Counted from the first letter of the stretch, positions 9,071-17,946 are shown. The stretch: DNA of 64,000 nucleotides from an uncultured Verrucomicrobiota bacterium (GCA_903907995.1 CAIVQH010000001.1:27554-91553), one strand, 5' to 3'. Translations and numbers: made by a program. The notes: a model not told the origin generated them from the letters alone.

Positions 9071-9163
9071 TCGGTGGCGGAACCGCGACCTGCGGCAGAC
9101 GTTTGGCCCGTTATCCGCCAACGCCCGGGGTTTGGATGCATTTTTTTCGTGCCGAGGACACGT

Positions 9164-9303
9164 GGGAGGGCGCGGTTCCACCCGCGCCCCATATTCTCTC
9201 CGGTGGGCGTGTGGGAACGCCGAAACGCAACGCGCTTAAATCGGATATTCCGCACACGGCCGGGGCGAAGGAAATGACGGCGCGGGTGGAACCGCGCCCT
9301 CCC
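9164..9303. repeat. Inverted-repeat element with perfect 25-bp arms
   Basis: The arms at 9164-9188 and 9279-9303 are exact reverse complements (core GGGCGCGGTTCCACCCGCGCC) separated by 90 bases. The element sits between the divergent sigma factor and PH-protein genes. Its right arm lies inside the predicted first codons of the PH-protein gene, so residues 2-10 of that protein are repeat-derived if the ATG at 9274 is used. Confidence 0.85.
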
Positions 9304-9912
9304 GAGCTGGATTCCGTCGCGCTTGCATTCGCCGGCGGCGCTTTGTTTGCTGGCCGCGTGAAGCCCACTTTCGACGAAGGCGCGATCCTCGCCATCGAGC
9401 GGCCCCACCCCAAGCTCTGGACCTACTACCTGCTGTGCAGCCTGGTCGTGTTGCCCGCCGCGCCGATCCTGGTTCCGGTGAATTGGTTTCGCTACCACAC
9501 CATGCGTTACAAGTTCACGGCGGAAGGTGTCTCCATGAGCTGGGGCATCCTCTTCCGCCGGCAGGTGCTGCTGAACTACGCGCGCATCCAGGACATCCAT
9601 CTCCAGTCGAACTTCGTGGAGCGCTGGCTGGGGCTGGCCCGGCTGCTGGTGCAGACCGCCAGCGGCAGTTCCTCGGCGGAGATGACCATCGAAGGTCTGC
9701 CGGAGTTCGAGGCCGTGCGGGATTTTCTCTATTCCAAGATGCGCGGGGTGAAGGACCACCACCAGCCCGCACCCGCCGTGCTGGCAGCCCCTGCTGGTGT
9801 GGCCGACGTCGAACTCGCCGCCACCCTGCGGGAAGTCGCCGCGGAACTGCGCGGCATCCGCCTGGCCTTGGGAGAGCGTACCGACCGCAAGGAGGGCGGT
9901 GGCCATGTTTGA
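9274..9912 (+). CDS. bPH2-domain membrane protein, first of a pair
   Basis: The 212-residue protein has a hydrophobic hairpin (LWTYYLLCSLVVLPAAPILVPVNWF) followed by a bacterial PH-like domain: RYKFTAEGVSMSWGILFRRQVLLNYARIQDI and an FVERWLGLARLLVQTASG strand, the YdbS/YdbT signature. The tail (VELAATLREVAAELRGIRLAL) is probably helical. The ATG at 9274 has a purine-rich GAAGGA just upstream. Its first codons come from an inverted repeat, so a GTG at 9358 (reading VKPTFDEGAILAI) is a serious alternative original start. The next gene overlaps by 8 bases and has the same domain, suggesting a hetero-oligomer in the inner membrane. Function unknown. Confidence 0.8.
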   Translation: MTARVEPRPPELDSVALAFAGGALFAGRVKPTFDEGAILAIERPHPKLWTYYLLCSLVVLPAAPILVPVNWFRYHTMRYKFTAEGVSMSWGILFRRQVLLNYARIQDIHLQSNFVERWLGLARLLVQTASGSSSAEMTIEGLPEFEAVRDFLYSKMRGVKDHHQPAPAVLAAPAGVADVELAATLREVAAELRGIRLALGERTDRKEGGGHV

Positions 9913-10846
9913 GGGCATCACCCAATGGTTGCTGCGCGTGCTGCGTGTGCCGCCACAACCGGAACCGCCCGCCGGCGCGCCGGAATCCGTCCGCATCTTC
10001 CACGCCGGACGGAATTATTTCCGCCTCCGGATCACGCTCTGGGGCTTGGGACAGTTCGTCGCTTTGGTCGCAATCGTGTTCTGGTTTCTGGCCCTTCACT
10101 TCGTCCAGAACGAGCGGGACCGCGTCCTCGAACAGGCCAGGGCCACGCCCGCGCCGGTTCCGGCAACTGTGACCCCGACGCCGGAGGAACCGGCCTTCAA
10201 ACCCGCCGAGCCCGCCGACCACACCACCAACGCGACCCCCTCCGCCAAACACAAGAAACACCGTAACGACCTGCGCACGCCCGACGATTGGCGGCGGGCA
10301 GCGGTCCAGACGCCGGACTGGGTGTTCCACCTGCTCTGGGCCATCAAACTGGTCGGCATCGCCATTTATCTCGTGCAGTTGCCGATCACCTACGGCATCC
10401 GGAAGCTCGATTACGAGCAGCGCTGGTACATCGTCACCGACAGGAGCCTGCGCCTGCGCAGCGGCGTCTGGAGCCTGCGCGAGCTGACCATGAGCTTTGC
10501 CAATCTCCAGCAGATCACCGTCGCGCAGGGGCCGCTCCAGCGCCTGCTCGGGCTGGCCGATGTGAAGGTGCAGTCGGCCGGCGGCGGCACCGGACACGGC
10601 CACTACCAGCACGGCCGAGAATCCCTGCACACGGGACATTTTCAGGATGTGGAACACGCCGAGGAAATCCGCGACCTCATCACGGAACGGCTGCGAAAGT
10701 TCCGCGAAACCGGCCTCGGCGACCCCGACGAAAAGCAGCATCACATCACACCGCCACCGGTTCCCACCACCGGAGATTCCGCGACCCTCGCCGCCGCGAA
10801 GGAACTGCTCACGGAGGCCAAGGCGCTGCGGGAGGCGCTTGGTTAG
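9905..10846 (+). CDS. bPH2-domain membrane protein, second of a pair
   Basis: The 313-residue protein has an N-terminal soluble stretch, a membrane segment (GQFVALVAIVFWFLALHFV), a Pro/Thr-rich linker of about 70 residues, a second hydrophobic segment (HLLWAIKLVGIAIYLVQLPI) and then a PH-like domain (RWYIVTDRSLRLRSGVWSLRELTMSFANLQQI, QRLLGLADVKVQSAGGG). The start at 9905 overlaps the previous gene by 8 bases, so the pair is co-translated. A histidine-rich loop (GHGHYQHGRESLHTGH) follows the PH strands. The C-terminus is probably helical. In YdbS/YdbT systems the two subunits form a complex, and the same is inferred here. Confidence 0.8.
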   Translation: MFEGITQWLLRVLRVPPQPEPPAGAPESVRIFHAGRNYFRLRITLWGLGQFVALVAIVFWFLALHFVQNERDRVLEQARATPAPVPATVTPTPEEPAFKPAEPADHTTNATPSAKHKKHRNDLRTPDDWRRAAVQTPDWVFHLLWAIKLVGIAIYLVQLPITYGIRKLDYEQRWYIVTDRSLRLRSGVWSLRELTMSFANLQQITVAQGPLQRLLGLADVKVQSAGGGTGHGHYQHGRESLHTGHFQDVEHAEEIRDLITERLRKFRETGLGDPDEKQHHITPPPVPTTGDSATLAAAKELLTEAKALREALG

Positions 10847-10915
10847 GAATTCATAGTCATGAATTTCGGCCGTTGGCAGCAGCCGCTCAGATTGAAGGAA
10901 CGCATCCAAGCCGGG

Positions 10916-11044
10916 TAGGGCCGGCGCGCTGCGCTGGCCCCGTCGCCGAGCGCAGCGTCAGGCGACGGAACGAACGCCTACGACCTCCGCCCATCTATTC
11001 CGCCCCTTCAGGACGGGGAAAGTGCCGCAGCGCGCAGGCCCTAC
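10916..11044. repeat. MITE-like hairpin element, 19-bp terminal inverted repeats
   Basis: The arm GTAGGGCCGGCGCGCTGCG (10916-10934) pairs with 11026-11044 with one mismatch. The interior contains a second hairpin (CCGTCGC ... GGCGACGG). It fills most of the 294-base gap between the PH pair and the DUF6797 gene. The rest of the gap shows no coding potential to me. Confidence 0.75.
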
Positions 11045-11140
11045 CGGGTGCCGAGTCGGCAAACGGATACATTACCCGTTGCGCCGCCGGCTTGCTTGTT
11101 GGCCGGCAGTGGTTGAGAATCCGTTCGTACTTCACCTGTA

Positions 11141-13555
11141 ATGAATCCGCCATCGCTGTCACTGCCTCGGCTGGGCCTTGCCGCCAGTCTCGTTTTCACC
11201 CTCGCCGGCCCCTCGCTGGCCGCCGACGCACCGCCCGTGCGCGGGCCGTTCTGGTCCGGCACCATCATGCTGGGAAAGGACCGGCCAGCCGCCATGAAAG
11301 GCCTCGCCATCACGCTCGGCGCGGCGAAGGACCACTATGTGGTCTATGACCTCGACACGCTGCGCCTGGCGGTGGGCTGGTCGGGCGACTTCCTGAACTT
11401 CGGCAACACACTCACCAAGATCGAGTGGCCGCCGCCGCCGAGCGTGAAGGGCACCAACATCATCGTCGAGACGATGATGGGGCCTGGCTGGGCCAGCCCG
11501 GCCGGTCAACTGGCCGATTCACGCGCCCGTCAGCAGGGCCCGCTGCCGAAGGACTGGGCGCACTACGAGGGTCTGTACATCAATGGCGACCAGGTGGTGC
11601 TCAGCTACACGGTCGGCGGCGTGCCGGTGCTGGAAAGCCCTGGCTACGACGCCGCCATGGGCCGCGAGGCGATTACCCGGACCATCCAGTTTACCAAGCC
11701 GGCCAAAGGCGTGACCCTGGTGCTGGCTTCAGGTGCCGTGCCGGGCACCCCCACGCTGATGCTGGGTGAGCCGTTCGTTGGCAACATTGCCCTGACCAAT
11801 GGCGCACATCTGAACATCGGCGGCACCGGCCTTCCGACGGATTCCAGCATCGAGACGTCGGCGGACGGTACTGTGTCGCTGAGGCTGGCCAAGGTCGCGG
11901 CCAACAAGCCCTTCCTGCTCAGCTTTGCGCGCGCAACCGGTTCCGCCTCCATCAAGAACGGCGGCAAGATCACTGACCTGCGCACCCTGACCAAGGGCGG
12001 TCCGCCCCATTGGACCGAGACGCCCATCACCCAGGGCGTGCGCGGCACCAACGACGGCCCGTATCAGGTGGATACGATCACCGAGCCGTTCCCCAACGTT
12101 TACAATACGCGCACCTTCTGGGGCGGCTTTGACTTCCTGCCCGACGGTCGCGCGGTCATCTGCGCCTTTCACGGCGACGTGTGGATCGTCTCCGGCATCG
12201 ACGACAAGCTCGACAAGCTGACGTGGAAGCGGTTTGCCACCGGCCTCTTCCAGCCGCTCGGGGTGAAGGTCCAGAAGGGCGAGATTTACGTCGCCGGCCG
12301 CGACCAGATCACGCACCTGAAGGATCTCAACGGCGACGGCGAAGCGGATCTCTACGAGAACTTCAACAACGACACCGTGGTCACGCCGAACTACCACGAG
12401 TTCGTTCTCGATCTGCACACCGACTCCAAGGGCAACTTCTACTACTGCAAGGGCGCGCCCTGGGAGCCGAACGTCACTTCGCCGCACCAGGGCACGATGC
12501 TGAAAGTCTCGCCGGACGGTAAGAAGCTGGAGGTTTACGCCACCGGTCTCCGGGCGCCGAACGGCATGACCATCGGTCCCGACGACACCATCCTCGTCGG
12601 CGACAACCAGGGCCACTGGATGCCCTCCTCGAAGCTCAACCTGGTGAAACCCGGTGCCTTCATGGGCATGACGCCTTCCGCCCAGCGCGAGCTGACCCTG
12701 CGCTATCCGGACGGCCACGAGATCAAGGTGAACCCCAGCGATCCCGACGCCCGCAAGGCGAACAACCTGAAGGGCTGGGAAGGCGCGATGCCGATCCCGA
12801 CGAGCTATGACGAGCCGATCGCGTGGTTGCCCATGCGCTGGGACAATTCCAGTGGTGGCCAGGTCTACGTCACCAGCGACAAGTGGGGCCCATGGAAGGG
12901 TGCGCCGCTGTTCCTGAGCTACGGCAAGTGCCTGCTCTACGGCGTGCTGATGGACGACGTGGACGGCACGAAGCAGGCCAGCATGGTGCCTTTCAACCTC
13001 AAGTTCGCCAGCGGCATCATGCGCGCCCGGTTCAATGACCACGACGGCCAGCTCTACGTCGCCGGCCTCAAGGGCTGGCAGAACTCCGCCACGCGCGACG
13101 GCGGCTTCTATCGTGTGCGTTACACCGGCCAGCCGGTGCGGATGCCGGTGAAGGCCCACGCCGCCAAAAACGGCATCGAGCTGAAGTTCAGTGCCGACCT
13201 CGACGCCAAGACCGCCGAGGACACCGGCAATTACGCGGTGGAGCTGTGGAATTACCGCTACACCGGCAACTACGGTTCGCCCGAGGTCTCCGTGAAGGAA
13301 GCCCACCAAGTACCGGTGAAGGAACCGGGCAAGCCGGGGCAGGGTCCCCAAAAGGACATGCACGACAAGCTGGAGGTGAAATCCGCCAAGCTCTCGGCCG
13401 ACAAGCGCACGCTGTTCCTCGAAGTCGAGGGCATGCAGCCCGCCGACCAGTTCAGCGTGAAGTATTCGGTGAACGCCGCGGATGGCGCGGAACTGCACTC
13501 CGAAGTCATCGGCACCATCCACAAGCTCGGCGCCGAGATGTCGGCGCTGCGGTAA
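11141..13555 (+). CDS. Secreted DUF6797-type protein with propeller-like core
   Basis: The 804-residue protein has a clear signal peptide (LGLAASLVFTLAGPSLAADA). The opening region (GPFWSGTIMLG, MKGLAITLG, YVVYDLDTLRLAVGW) matches the DUF6797 start seen in Verrucomicrobiota and Planctomycetota. From about residue 300 comes a region of propeller-like strands (FLPDGRAVICAFHGDVWIVSG, VYATGLRAPNGMTIGPDDTILVGDNQGHW), which recalls the large planctomycetal haem-associated proteins. There is no CXXCH here, so no c-type haem is attached to this polypeptide. The C-terminal 200 residues look like a beta-sandwich. It is monocistronic, with a terminator at 13585. Substrate unknown; a periplasmic sugar or alcohol dehydrogenase-like role is possible but unproven. 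Confidence 0.75.
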   Translation: MNPPSLSLPRLGLAASLVFTLAGPSLAADAPPVRGPFWSGTIMLGKDRPAAMKGLAITLGAAKDHYVVYDLDTLRLAVGWSGDFLNFGNTLTKIEWPPPPSVKGTNIIVETMMGPGWASPAGQLADSRARQQGPLPKDWAHYEGLYINGDQVVLSYTVGGVPVLESPGYDAAMGREAITRTIQFTKPAKGVTLVLASGAVPGTPTLMLGEPFVGNIALTNGAHLNIGGTGLPTDSSIETSADGTVSLRLAKVAANKPFLLSFARATGSASIKNGGKITDLRTLTKGGPPHWTETPITQGVRGTNDGPYQVDTITEPFPNVYNTRTFWGGFDFLPDGRAVICAFHGDVWIVSGIDDKLDKLTWKRFATGLFQPLGVKVQKGEIYVAGRDQITHLKDLNGDGEADLYENFNNDTVVTPNYHEFVLDLHTDSKGNFYYCKGAPWEPNVTSPHQGTMLKVSPDGKKLEVYATGLRAPNGMTIGPDDTILVGDNQGHWMPSSKLNLVKPGAFMGMTPSAQRELTLRYPDGHEIKVNPSDPDARKANNLKGWEGAMPIPTSYDEPIAWLPMRWDNSSGGQVYVTSDKWGPWKGAPLFLSYGKCLLYGVLMDDVDGTKQASMVPFNLKFASGIMRARFNDHDGQLYVAGLKGWQNSATRDGGFYRVRYTGQPVRMPVKAHAAKNGIELKFSADLDAKTAEDTGNYAVELWNYRYTGNYGSPEVSVKEAHQVPVKEPGKPGQGPQKDMHDKLEVKSAKLSADKRTLFLEVEGMQPADQFSVKYSVNAADGAELHSEVIGTIHKLGAEMSALR

Positions 13556-13584
13556 CCAGACGTTTTTCGAGCTTTGATCACAAG

Positions 13585-13615
13585 AGCCGTGGCCCACCTC
13601 GGGTCACGGCTTTTT
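13585..13615 (+). terminator. Intrinsic terminator after the DUF6797 gene
   Basis: A hairpin (AGCCGTG pairing with CACGGCT, loop of about 15 bases) is followed directly by TTTTT. It lies 30 bases after the stop codon at 13555. Confidence 0.75.
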
Positions 13616-13631
13616 CGTAGGATCATTTCGT

Positions 13632-13781
13632 TAACACCCGGCTTCAGCCGGGCGTAGAAGCGGATCTTGGGCCCAACGGTTTCAACCGTTTCCCCGACCG
13701 CCGGTGGCGCTAGCCCGAGCAAACCGTTGAAACGGCTGGGCTGGGAGGCTGGTTGGATGCCGGGCTAATGCCCGGCGCCAA
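13632..13781. repeat. Compound palindromic repeat upstream of dnaE
   Basis: Three nested palindromes are visible: CCCGGCTTCAGCCGGG at the left end, CCGGGCTAATGCCCGG at the right end, and an inner pair (13671-13691 with 13721-13741, 3 mismatches in 21) around the core ACGGTTTCAACCGT. The element fills most of the gap between the upstream terminator and dnaE. An in-frame extension of dnaE to 13753 would run through it, which is why I prefer the start at 13867. Confidence 0.7.
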
Positions 13782-13866
13782 TGAGAGCGAAGTGCCGCTG
13801 TGCCCGGCAACCGTGACGGATTCCACCCTCGACACCGACGTCGCCGGGTCGATTCTTTCGCCAAAC

Positions 13867-16800
13867 ATGTCTGACTTCGTCCACCTGCATCTGCACACCG
13901 AGTATTCGCTGCTCGACGCCGCGTGCCGGCTGGACCGGCTGATGGAGAAGGCCGCCAAACTGAAGCTCCCCGCGCTCGCGATGACCGACCACGGGAACAT
14001 GTTTGGCGCGATCGAGTTCTACAACGCGGCGAAGAAGGCCGGCATCAAGCCCATCATCGGCTGCGAGGTGTACGTCGCCCCCGGCAGCCGGCTGGACAAG
14101 AAGCCGGGCTCCAGCACACGCGACCTGTACCACCACCTGGTGCTGCTCGCGAAAAACGAGGCGGGTTACCACAATCTCGTGCGGCTCGTCACCGCCGCCA
14201 ACCTCGAGGGCTTCTACTACAAGCCGCGCATCGACAAGGAACTGCTCGCGCAGCATGCCGGCGGCCTCATCGCCCTTTCGGGCTGTCTCGCCAGCGAGCT
14301 GTCGGAGCACATCCTCAAGGACGACGAGGCGAAGGCCCGGGGCACCATCGACTGGTTCAAGCAGGTCTTCGGGGCGGAGAACTACTATCTTGAACTGCAG
14401 AACCACGGCATTTCTGAGCAGGCGAAGGTGAACCGCTCGCTCATCCCGTGGGCGAAGGAGTTCGGCCTCAAGACGGTCGCCTCGAACGACGTCCATTACG
14501 TCGAACAGGGCCATTGGAAGGCGCATGACTGCCTCATCTGCCTCGGCACGCAGGCACAGCTCAGCGACACGAAGCGGATGCGCTACCAGGAGGCGCAGTT
14601 CTACCTGCGCTCGGGGGATGAGATGAAGGCGCTCTTCGCCGAGACGCCGGAAGCGGTGCTCAATACCCTGCAGGTGGCCGAGCAGGTCGATATGAAGATC
14701 CGCTTCGGCAAGGGCGCCGAGCACTATCCCGTCTTCCAGCCGCCCGAGGTGTGGACCCGCGAGGGCTACCTGCGAAAGGTGCTCTGCGACGGGCTGCTGA
14801 AGCGCTACACCATCGCCGCCCATGTCGCGGGCAACGACATCGTGGTGGATGGGATCACCGACCCGAAGCGGCTCGCGTTTTTGTTTCCGCAAGCGCCGGC
14901 GGGCCTGGAAAGTAATCAGTCATCAGTGATCAGTAATCAGTCAGAGGCCGCAACGCCCACGTCTGATTCACTGAATACTGACCCACTGATTACTGATTTA
15001 CTGCTCACGGACCCGCGCCATCCGCACGTCCAGGCCGCCATCAAGACCATCCTCGACCGGCTCAGCCTTGAGCTCGGGGTGATCGAGAAGACCGGTTACA
15101 TCTCCTACTTTCTGATCGTCGGCGATTTCATCCGTTGGGGGCGCGATCACGGCATCGCGTGCGTGGCGCGTGGTTCGGCGGCCGGTTCGATGGTCACGTA
15201 CCTGCTGGAGATCGCGAACGTCGATCCGCTCCGTTACGGGCTGCTCTTCGAGCGTTTCCTGAATCCCGAGCGCGTAAGCCCGCCCGACATCGATATCGAC
15301 TTCGCCGACGACCGTCGCGCCGAGGTGATCGAGTACGTCCGCAACAAATACGGCCGCGACGCCGTCGCGCAGATCATCACGTTTGGCACCATGGGCGCGA
15401 AGTCCGTGCTGCGTGACGTGGGCCGCGTGATGGGCCTGAGCTTTGGCGAGTGCGACCGCCTCGCGAAGATGATCACGGACGTAAAGTGGGGCCTGAAGGA
15501 CGCGCTGGAGAAGAACGCGGAGTTCAAGACCGCCTACAACTCCGAGGAGGTCACGCGCGAGCTGGTCGATTATGCGCTCGTCCTGGAAGACCAGGCGCGC
15601 AGCGCCGGTGTGCACGCGGCGGGCGTGGTCATCGGCGCGCAGCCGCTGGTGAACCTGCTCCCGCTGAAGCAGGACGACGACGGCGGCATCGTCACGCAGT
15701 ACGCGATGGGGCCGGTGGGAGATCTGGGCCTGCTGAAAATGGACTTCCTCGGGCTGAAGACGCTCACCGTCCTCCGCAACACCGTCGAGATGGTGCGGCG
15801 CACTCGGGGTTTCACGATTGATCTGGAGACGCTGCCGCTCGATGACGCCAAGACGTACGAGCTGCTGAACAACGCGCAGACGCTGGGGGTGTTCCAGCTG
15901 GAATCCGGCGGCATGCGCGACCTCTGCAAGAAGTTCCAGATCCAGTCGGTCGAGCACATCACCGCGCTCATCTCGCTCTACCGGCCGGGGCCGATGGACC
16001 TGATCCCCGACTTCATCAAGCGCCGCCACGGCGAGCAGGTCGTGGAGTATCCGCACCCGCTGCTGGAGCCGATCGCCCGGGAGACCTACGGCATCCTGAT
16101 CTATCAGGAGCAGGTGATGCAGGCCACGCAGATCCTGGCCGGATACACGCTCGGCGGCGCGGACCTGCTGCGGCGCGCGATGGGCAAGAAGAAGCTCGAG
16201 GAGATGGCCCTGCAGCGGGAGAACTTCGTGAAGGGCTGCGCCGAGAAGAACCAGATTCCCGCACCCAAGGCGAACGAGGTGTTCGACCTCCTGGAGAAAT
16301 TCGCCGGCTACGGCTTCAACAAGTCGCATGCCGCCGCCTACGCCATCGTCGCGTACCAGACCGCGTACCTGAAGGCGAACTACCCGGTGGAGTTCCTCAG
16401 CGCGATGATGACGAACGACCAGGCGGACCTGGCGAAGCTCGCGCAGTTCATCGGCGAGGCGAAGGGCTTCGGCATCCCGGTGCTCGGCCCGGATGTGAAC
16501 GAGTCGGATGTGAGTTTCGCGCCGGCCACGCTGAGCCGGATGGGTGGCAGCCATGGCGACAGCAACAGCACTGTGGGCGATTCCTGCGCCGACCAGTCAC
16601 CGGCGGCTGGCACCGCTGACGGTTCGGCGAAGGCTCCCATTCGCTTCGGTCTGGCGGCGATCAAGGGCGTCGGCGAAATCGCCGTCCAATCCATCCTCGA
16701 CGCCCGGCGCGAAGGCGGGCCCTTCACGTCGTTGCAGGATCTCTGCGAGCGCGTGGACACCCGCACGGTGAACAAGAAAGTCCTCGAAGCGCTCGTCAAG

Positions 16801-17694
16801 GCCGGGGCCTGCGACGCCCTTGGCGCGAATCGCGCCACGCTGTTCGTGCAGATCGAACACTCCCTGGCCCGCGCCGGCTCGATGGCGGCGGACAAGGCCA
16901 AGGGGCAGTCCTCGCTCTTCGACAGCTTCGACGCGGCTCCGAAGAAGAAGGTGGAAAAGCCCATCGTCCTGCCCGACTGGCCGATCGCGGAACGCCTGTC
17001 CAACGAGAAGGAACTGCTCGGCATCTACGTCAGTGGTCATCCGTTGGAGCCATACGCCAAGCTGCTCGAACGCTACGCGCTGCACACCGTGGCCGACCTG
17101 GCCGCCCAGCCCAATCGCAGCGTCGTCCGCCTCGGCGGCCTCGTGAGCGCGATCCAGCAGGGGGTGAGCAAGAAGTCGGGCAAGCCCTACGCGATGGTCA
17201 CGATCGAGGATCTCACCGACACGGTGCAGCTCCTCTGCATGAACGAGAACTACGACAAGTACCGCGCGCTGTTCGTGCCCAACGCCGCCCTGCTCGTCAC
17301 CGCCGAGGTCAACACCGGCGAGGACAAGCCGAAACTCTTCCCGCAGGAAATCCTGCGGCTGGAGGACGCGCCGAAGAAGTTCACCAAGCAGGTCCACCTG
17401 CGCCTGCGCGCGGGCAACCTCGACCGCACGAAGCTGGAGACGGCCCGCGGCCTGGCCGAGGCGCACGCCGGGACGGTGCCGCTGTTCCTCGCGCTGAAAA
17501 TGCCCGGCGGCGAAACGGCCTTCATCGAGTGCAACGACCGCTATTTCGTCACCCCCTCGCTGCCCCTGGAGCAGGCGGTGAATGAGACCTTCGGTCCTGA
17601 CACCTACTTCGCCAAGGCCGACACCGCGCTGCCCGAGCGCGCCTTGCGCAAATGGGAACGGAAGAGCAATGGCGGCGGCGGCGATGACGAGTGA
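13867..17694 (+). CDS. dnaE: DNA polymerase III alpha subunit
   Basis: This is the replicative polymerase, 1275 residues. The N-terminal PHP domain begins at once (FVHLHLHTEYSLLDAA). The catalytic acidic motif PPDIDIDFADDRR and the MDFLGLKTLT block of the palm domain are intact, followed by the fingers (GVFQLESGGMRDL, SLYRPGPMDLIPDF), a helix-hairpin-helix region and an OB-fold (VRLGGLVSAIQQGVSKKSG). The ATG at 13867 is chosen because the PHP motif starts directly. Two non-conserved inserts are present: residues about 349-380, encoded by a palindromic repeat, and about 888-925, a Gly/Ser/Ala-rich stretch just before GLAAIKGVGE. Both fall between conserved blocks and keep the frame. Confidence 0.97.
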   Translation: MSDFVHLHLHTEYSLLDAACRLDRLMEKAAKLKLPALAMTDHGNMFGAIEFYNAAKKAGIKPIIGCEVYVAPGSRLDKKPGSSTRDLYHHLVLLAKNEAGYHNLVRLVTAANLEGFYYKPRIDKELLAQHAGGLIALSGCLASELSEHILKDDEAKARGTIDWFKQVFGAENYYLELQNHGISEQAKVNRSLIPWAKEFGLKTVASNDVHYVEQGHWKAHDCLICLGTQAQLSDTKRMRYQEAQFYLRSGDEMKALFAETPEAVLNTLQVAEQVDMKIRFGKGAEHYPVFQPPEVWTREGYLRKVLCDGLLKRYTIAAHVAGNDIVVDGITDPKRLAFLFPQAPAGLESNQSSVISNQSEAATPTSDSLNTDPLITDLLLTDPRHPHVQAAIKTILDRLSLELGVIEKTGYISYFLIVGDFIRWGRDHGIACVARGSAAGSMVTYLLEIANVDPLRYGLLFERFLNPERVSPPDIDIDFADDRRAEVIEYVRNKYGRDAVAQIITFGTMGAKSVLRDVGRVMGLSFGECDRLAKMITDVKWGLKDALEKNAEFKTAYNSEEVTRELVDYALVLEDQARSAGVHAAGVVIGAQPLVNLLPLKQDDDGGIVTQYAMGPVGDLGLLKMDFLGLKTLTVLRNTVEMVRRTRGFTIDLETLPLDDAKTYELLNNAQTLGVFQLESGGMRDLCKKFQIQSVEHITALISLYRPGPMDLIPDFIKRRHGEQVVEYPHPLLEPIARETYGILIYQEQVMQATQILAGYTLGGADLLRRAMGKKKLEEMALQRENFVKGCAEKNQIPAPKANEVFDLLEKFAGYGFNKSHAAAYAIVAYQTAYLKANYPVEFLSAMMTNDQADLAKLAQFIGEAKGFGIPVLGPDVNESDVSFAPATLSRMGGSHGDSNSTVGDSCADQSPAAGTADGSAKAPIRFGLAAIKGVGEIAVQSILDARREGGPFTSLQDLCERVDTRTVNKKVLEALVKAGACDALGANRATLFVQIEHSLARAGSMAADKAKGQSSLFDSFDAAPKKKVEKPIVLPDWPIAERLSNEKELLGIYVSGHPLEPYAKLLERYALHTVADLAAQPNRSVVRLGGLVSAIQQGVSKKSGKPYAMVTIEDLTDTVQLLCMNENYDKYRALFVPNAALLVTAEVNTGEDKPKLFPQEILRLEDAPKKFTKQVHLRLRAGNLDRTKLETARGLAEAHAGTVPLFLALKMPGGETAFIECNDRYFVTPSLPLEQAVNETFGPDTYFAKADTALPERALRKWERKSNGGGGDDE
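14911..15004. repeat. Palindromic repeat inside dnaE, in frame (TCAGTAATCAGT family)
   Basis: The left arm is built of AGTAATCAGT/ATCAGTGATCAGT words. The right arm (14963-15004) is their imperfect reverse complement, with about 20 bases between them. The reverse complement of the right arm shares 27 of 29 bases with part of the repeat at 31505. It is translated without a stop into a Ser/Asn/Gln/Thr-rich stretch of about 32 residues. Confidence 0.85.
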
Positions 17695-17745
17695 GGAACC
17701 GACCCGCGAGACATGATCTCTCTCTGTAGAAACCCTTCCGTGTGC

Positions 17746-17813
17746 CGTAGCAGCCGACGTGAGGAGGCTCTAATTGTTCGGGAAGTGTGAGCCTCCTCAC
17801 GTCGGCTGCTACG
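17746..17813. repeat. Perfect 25-bp hairpin between dnaE and the first thymidylate-kinase gene
   Basis: Bases 17746-17770 (starting CGTAGCAGCCGACGTGAGG) are the exact reverse complement of 17789-17813, with an 18-base loop. A diverged copy of the same family lies at 24478-24544. There is no T-tract right after the hairpin, so it is not a typical intrinsic terminator. Confidence 0.85.
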
Positions 17814-17946
17814 CAAGAAAGAGCGGTTTGCTTCGGCAGCAAGTTGCGCAGGTTTGGCCAGCATTTTGCGCGAACTCCGTCCCCCAAATGGGCTCATTTC
17901 ATAAAAACTCGTTGTCTTGGGCCGGACCGCGCCTAGTTTCGCGGCG

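Noticed and set aside
14911..15004. CRISPR-like array
   Set aside because: The repeated words are short, variable in spacing and arranged as a hairpin; no spacers of constant length, and no cas genes in the window.
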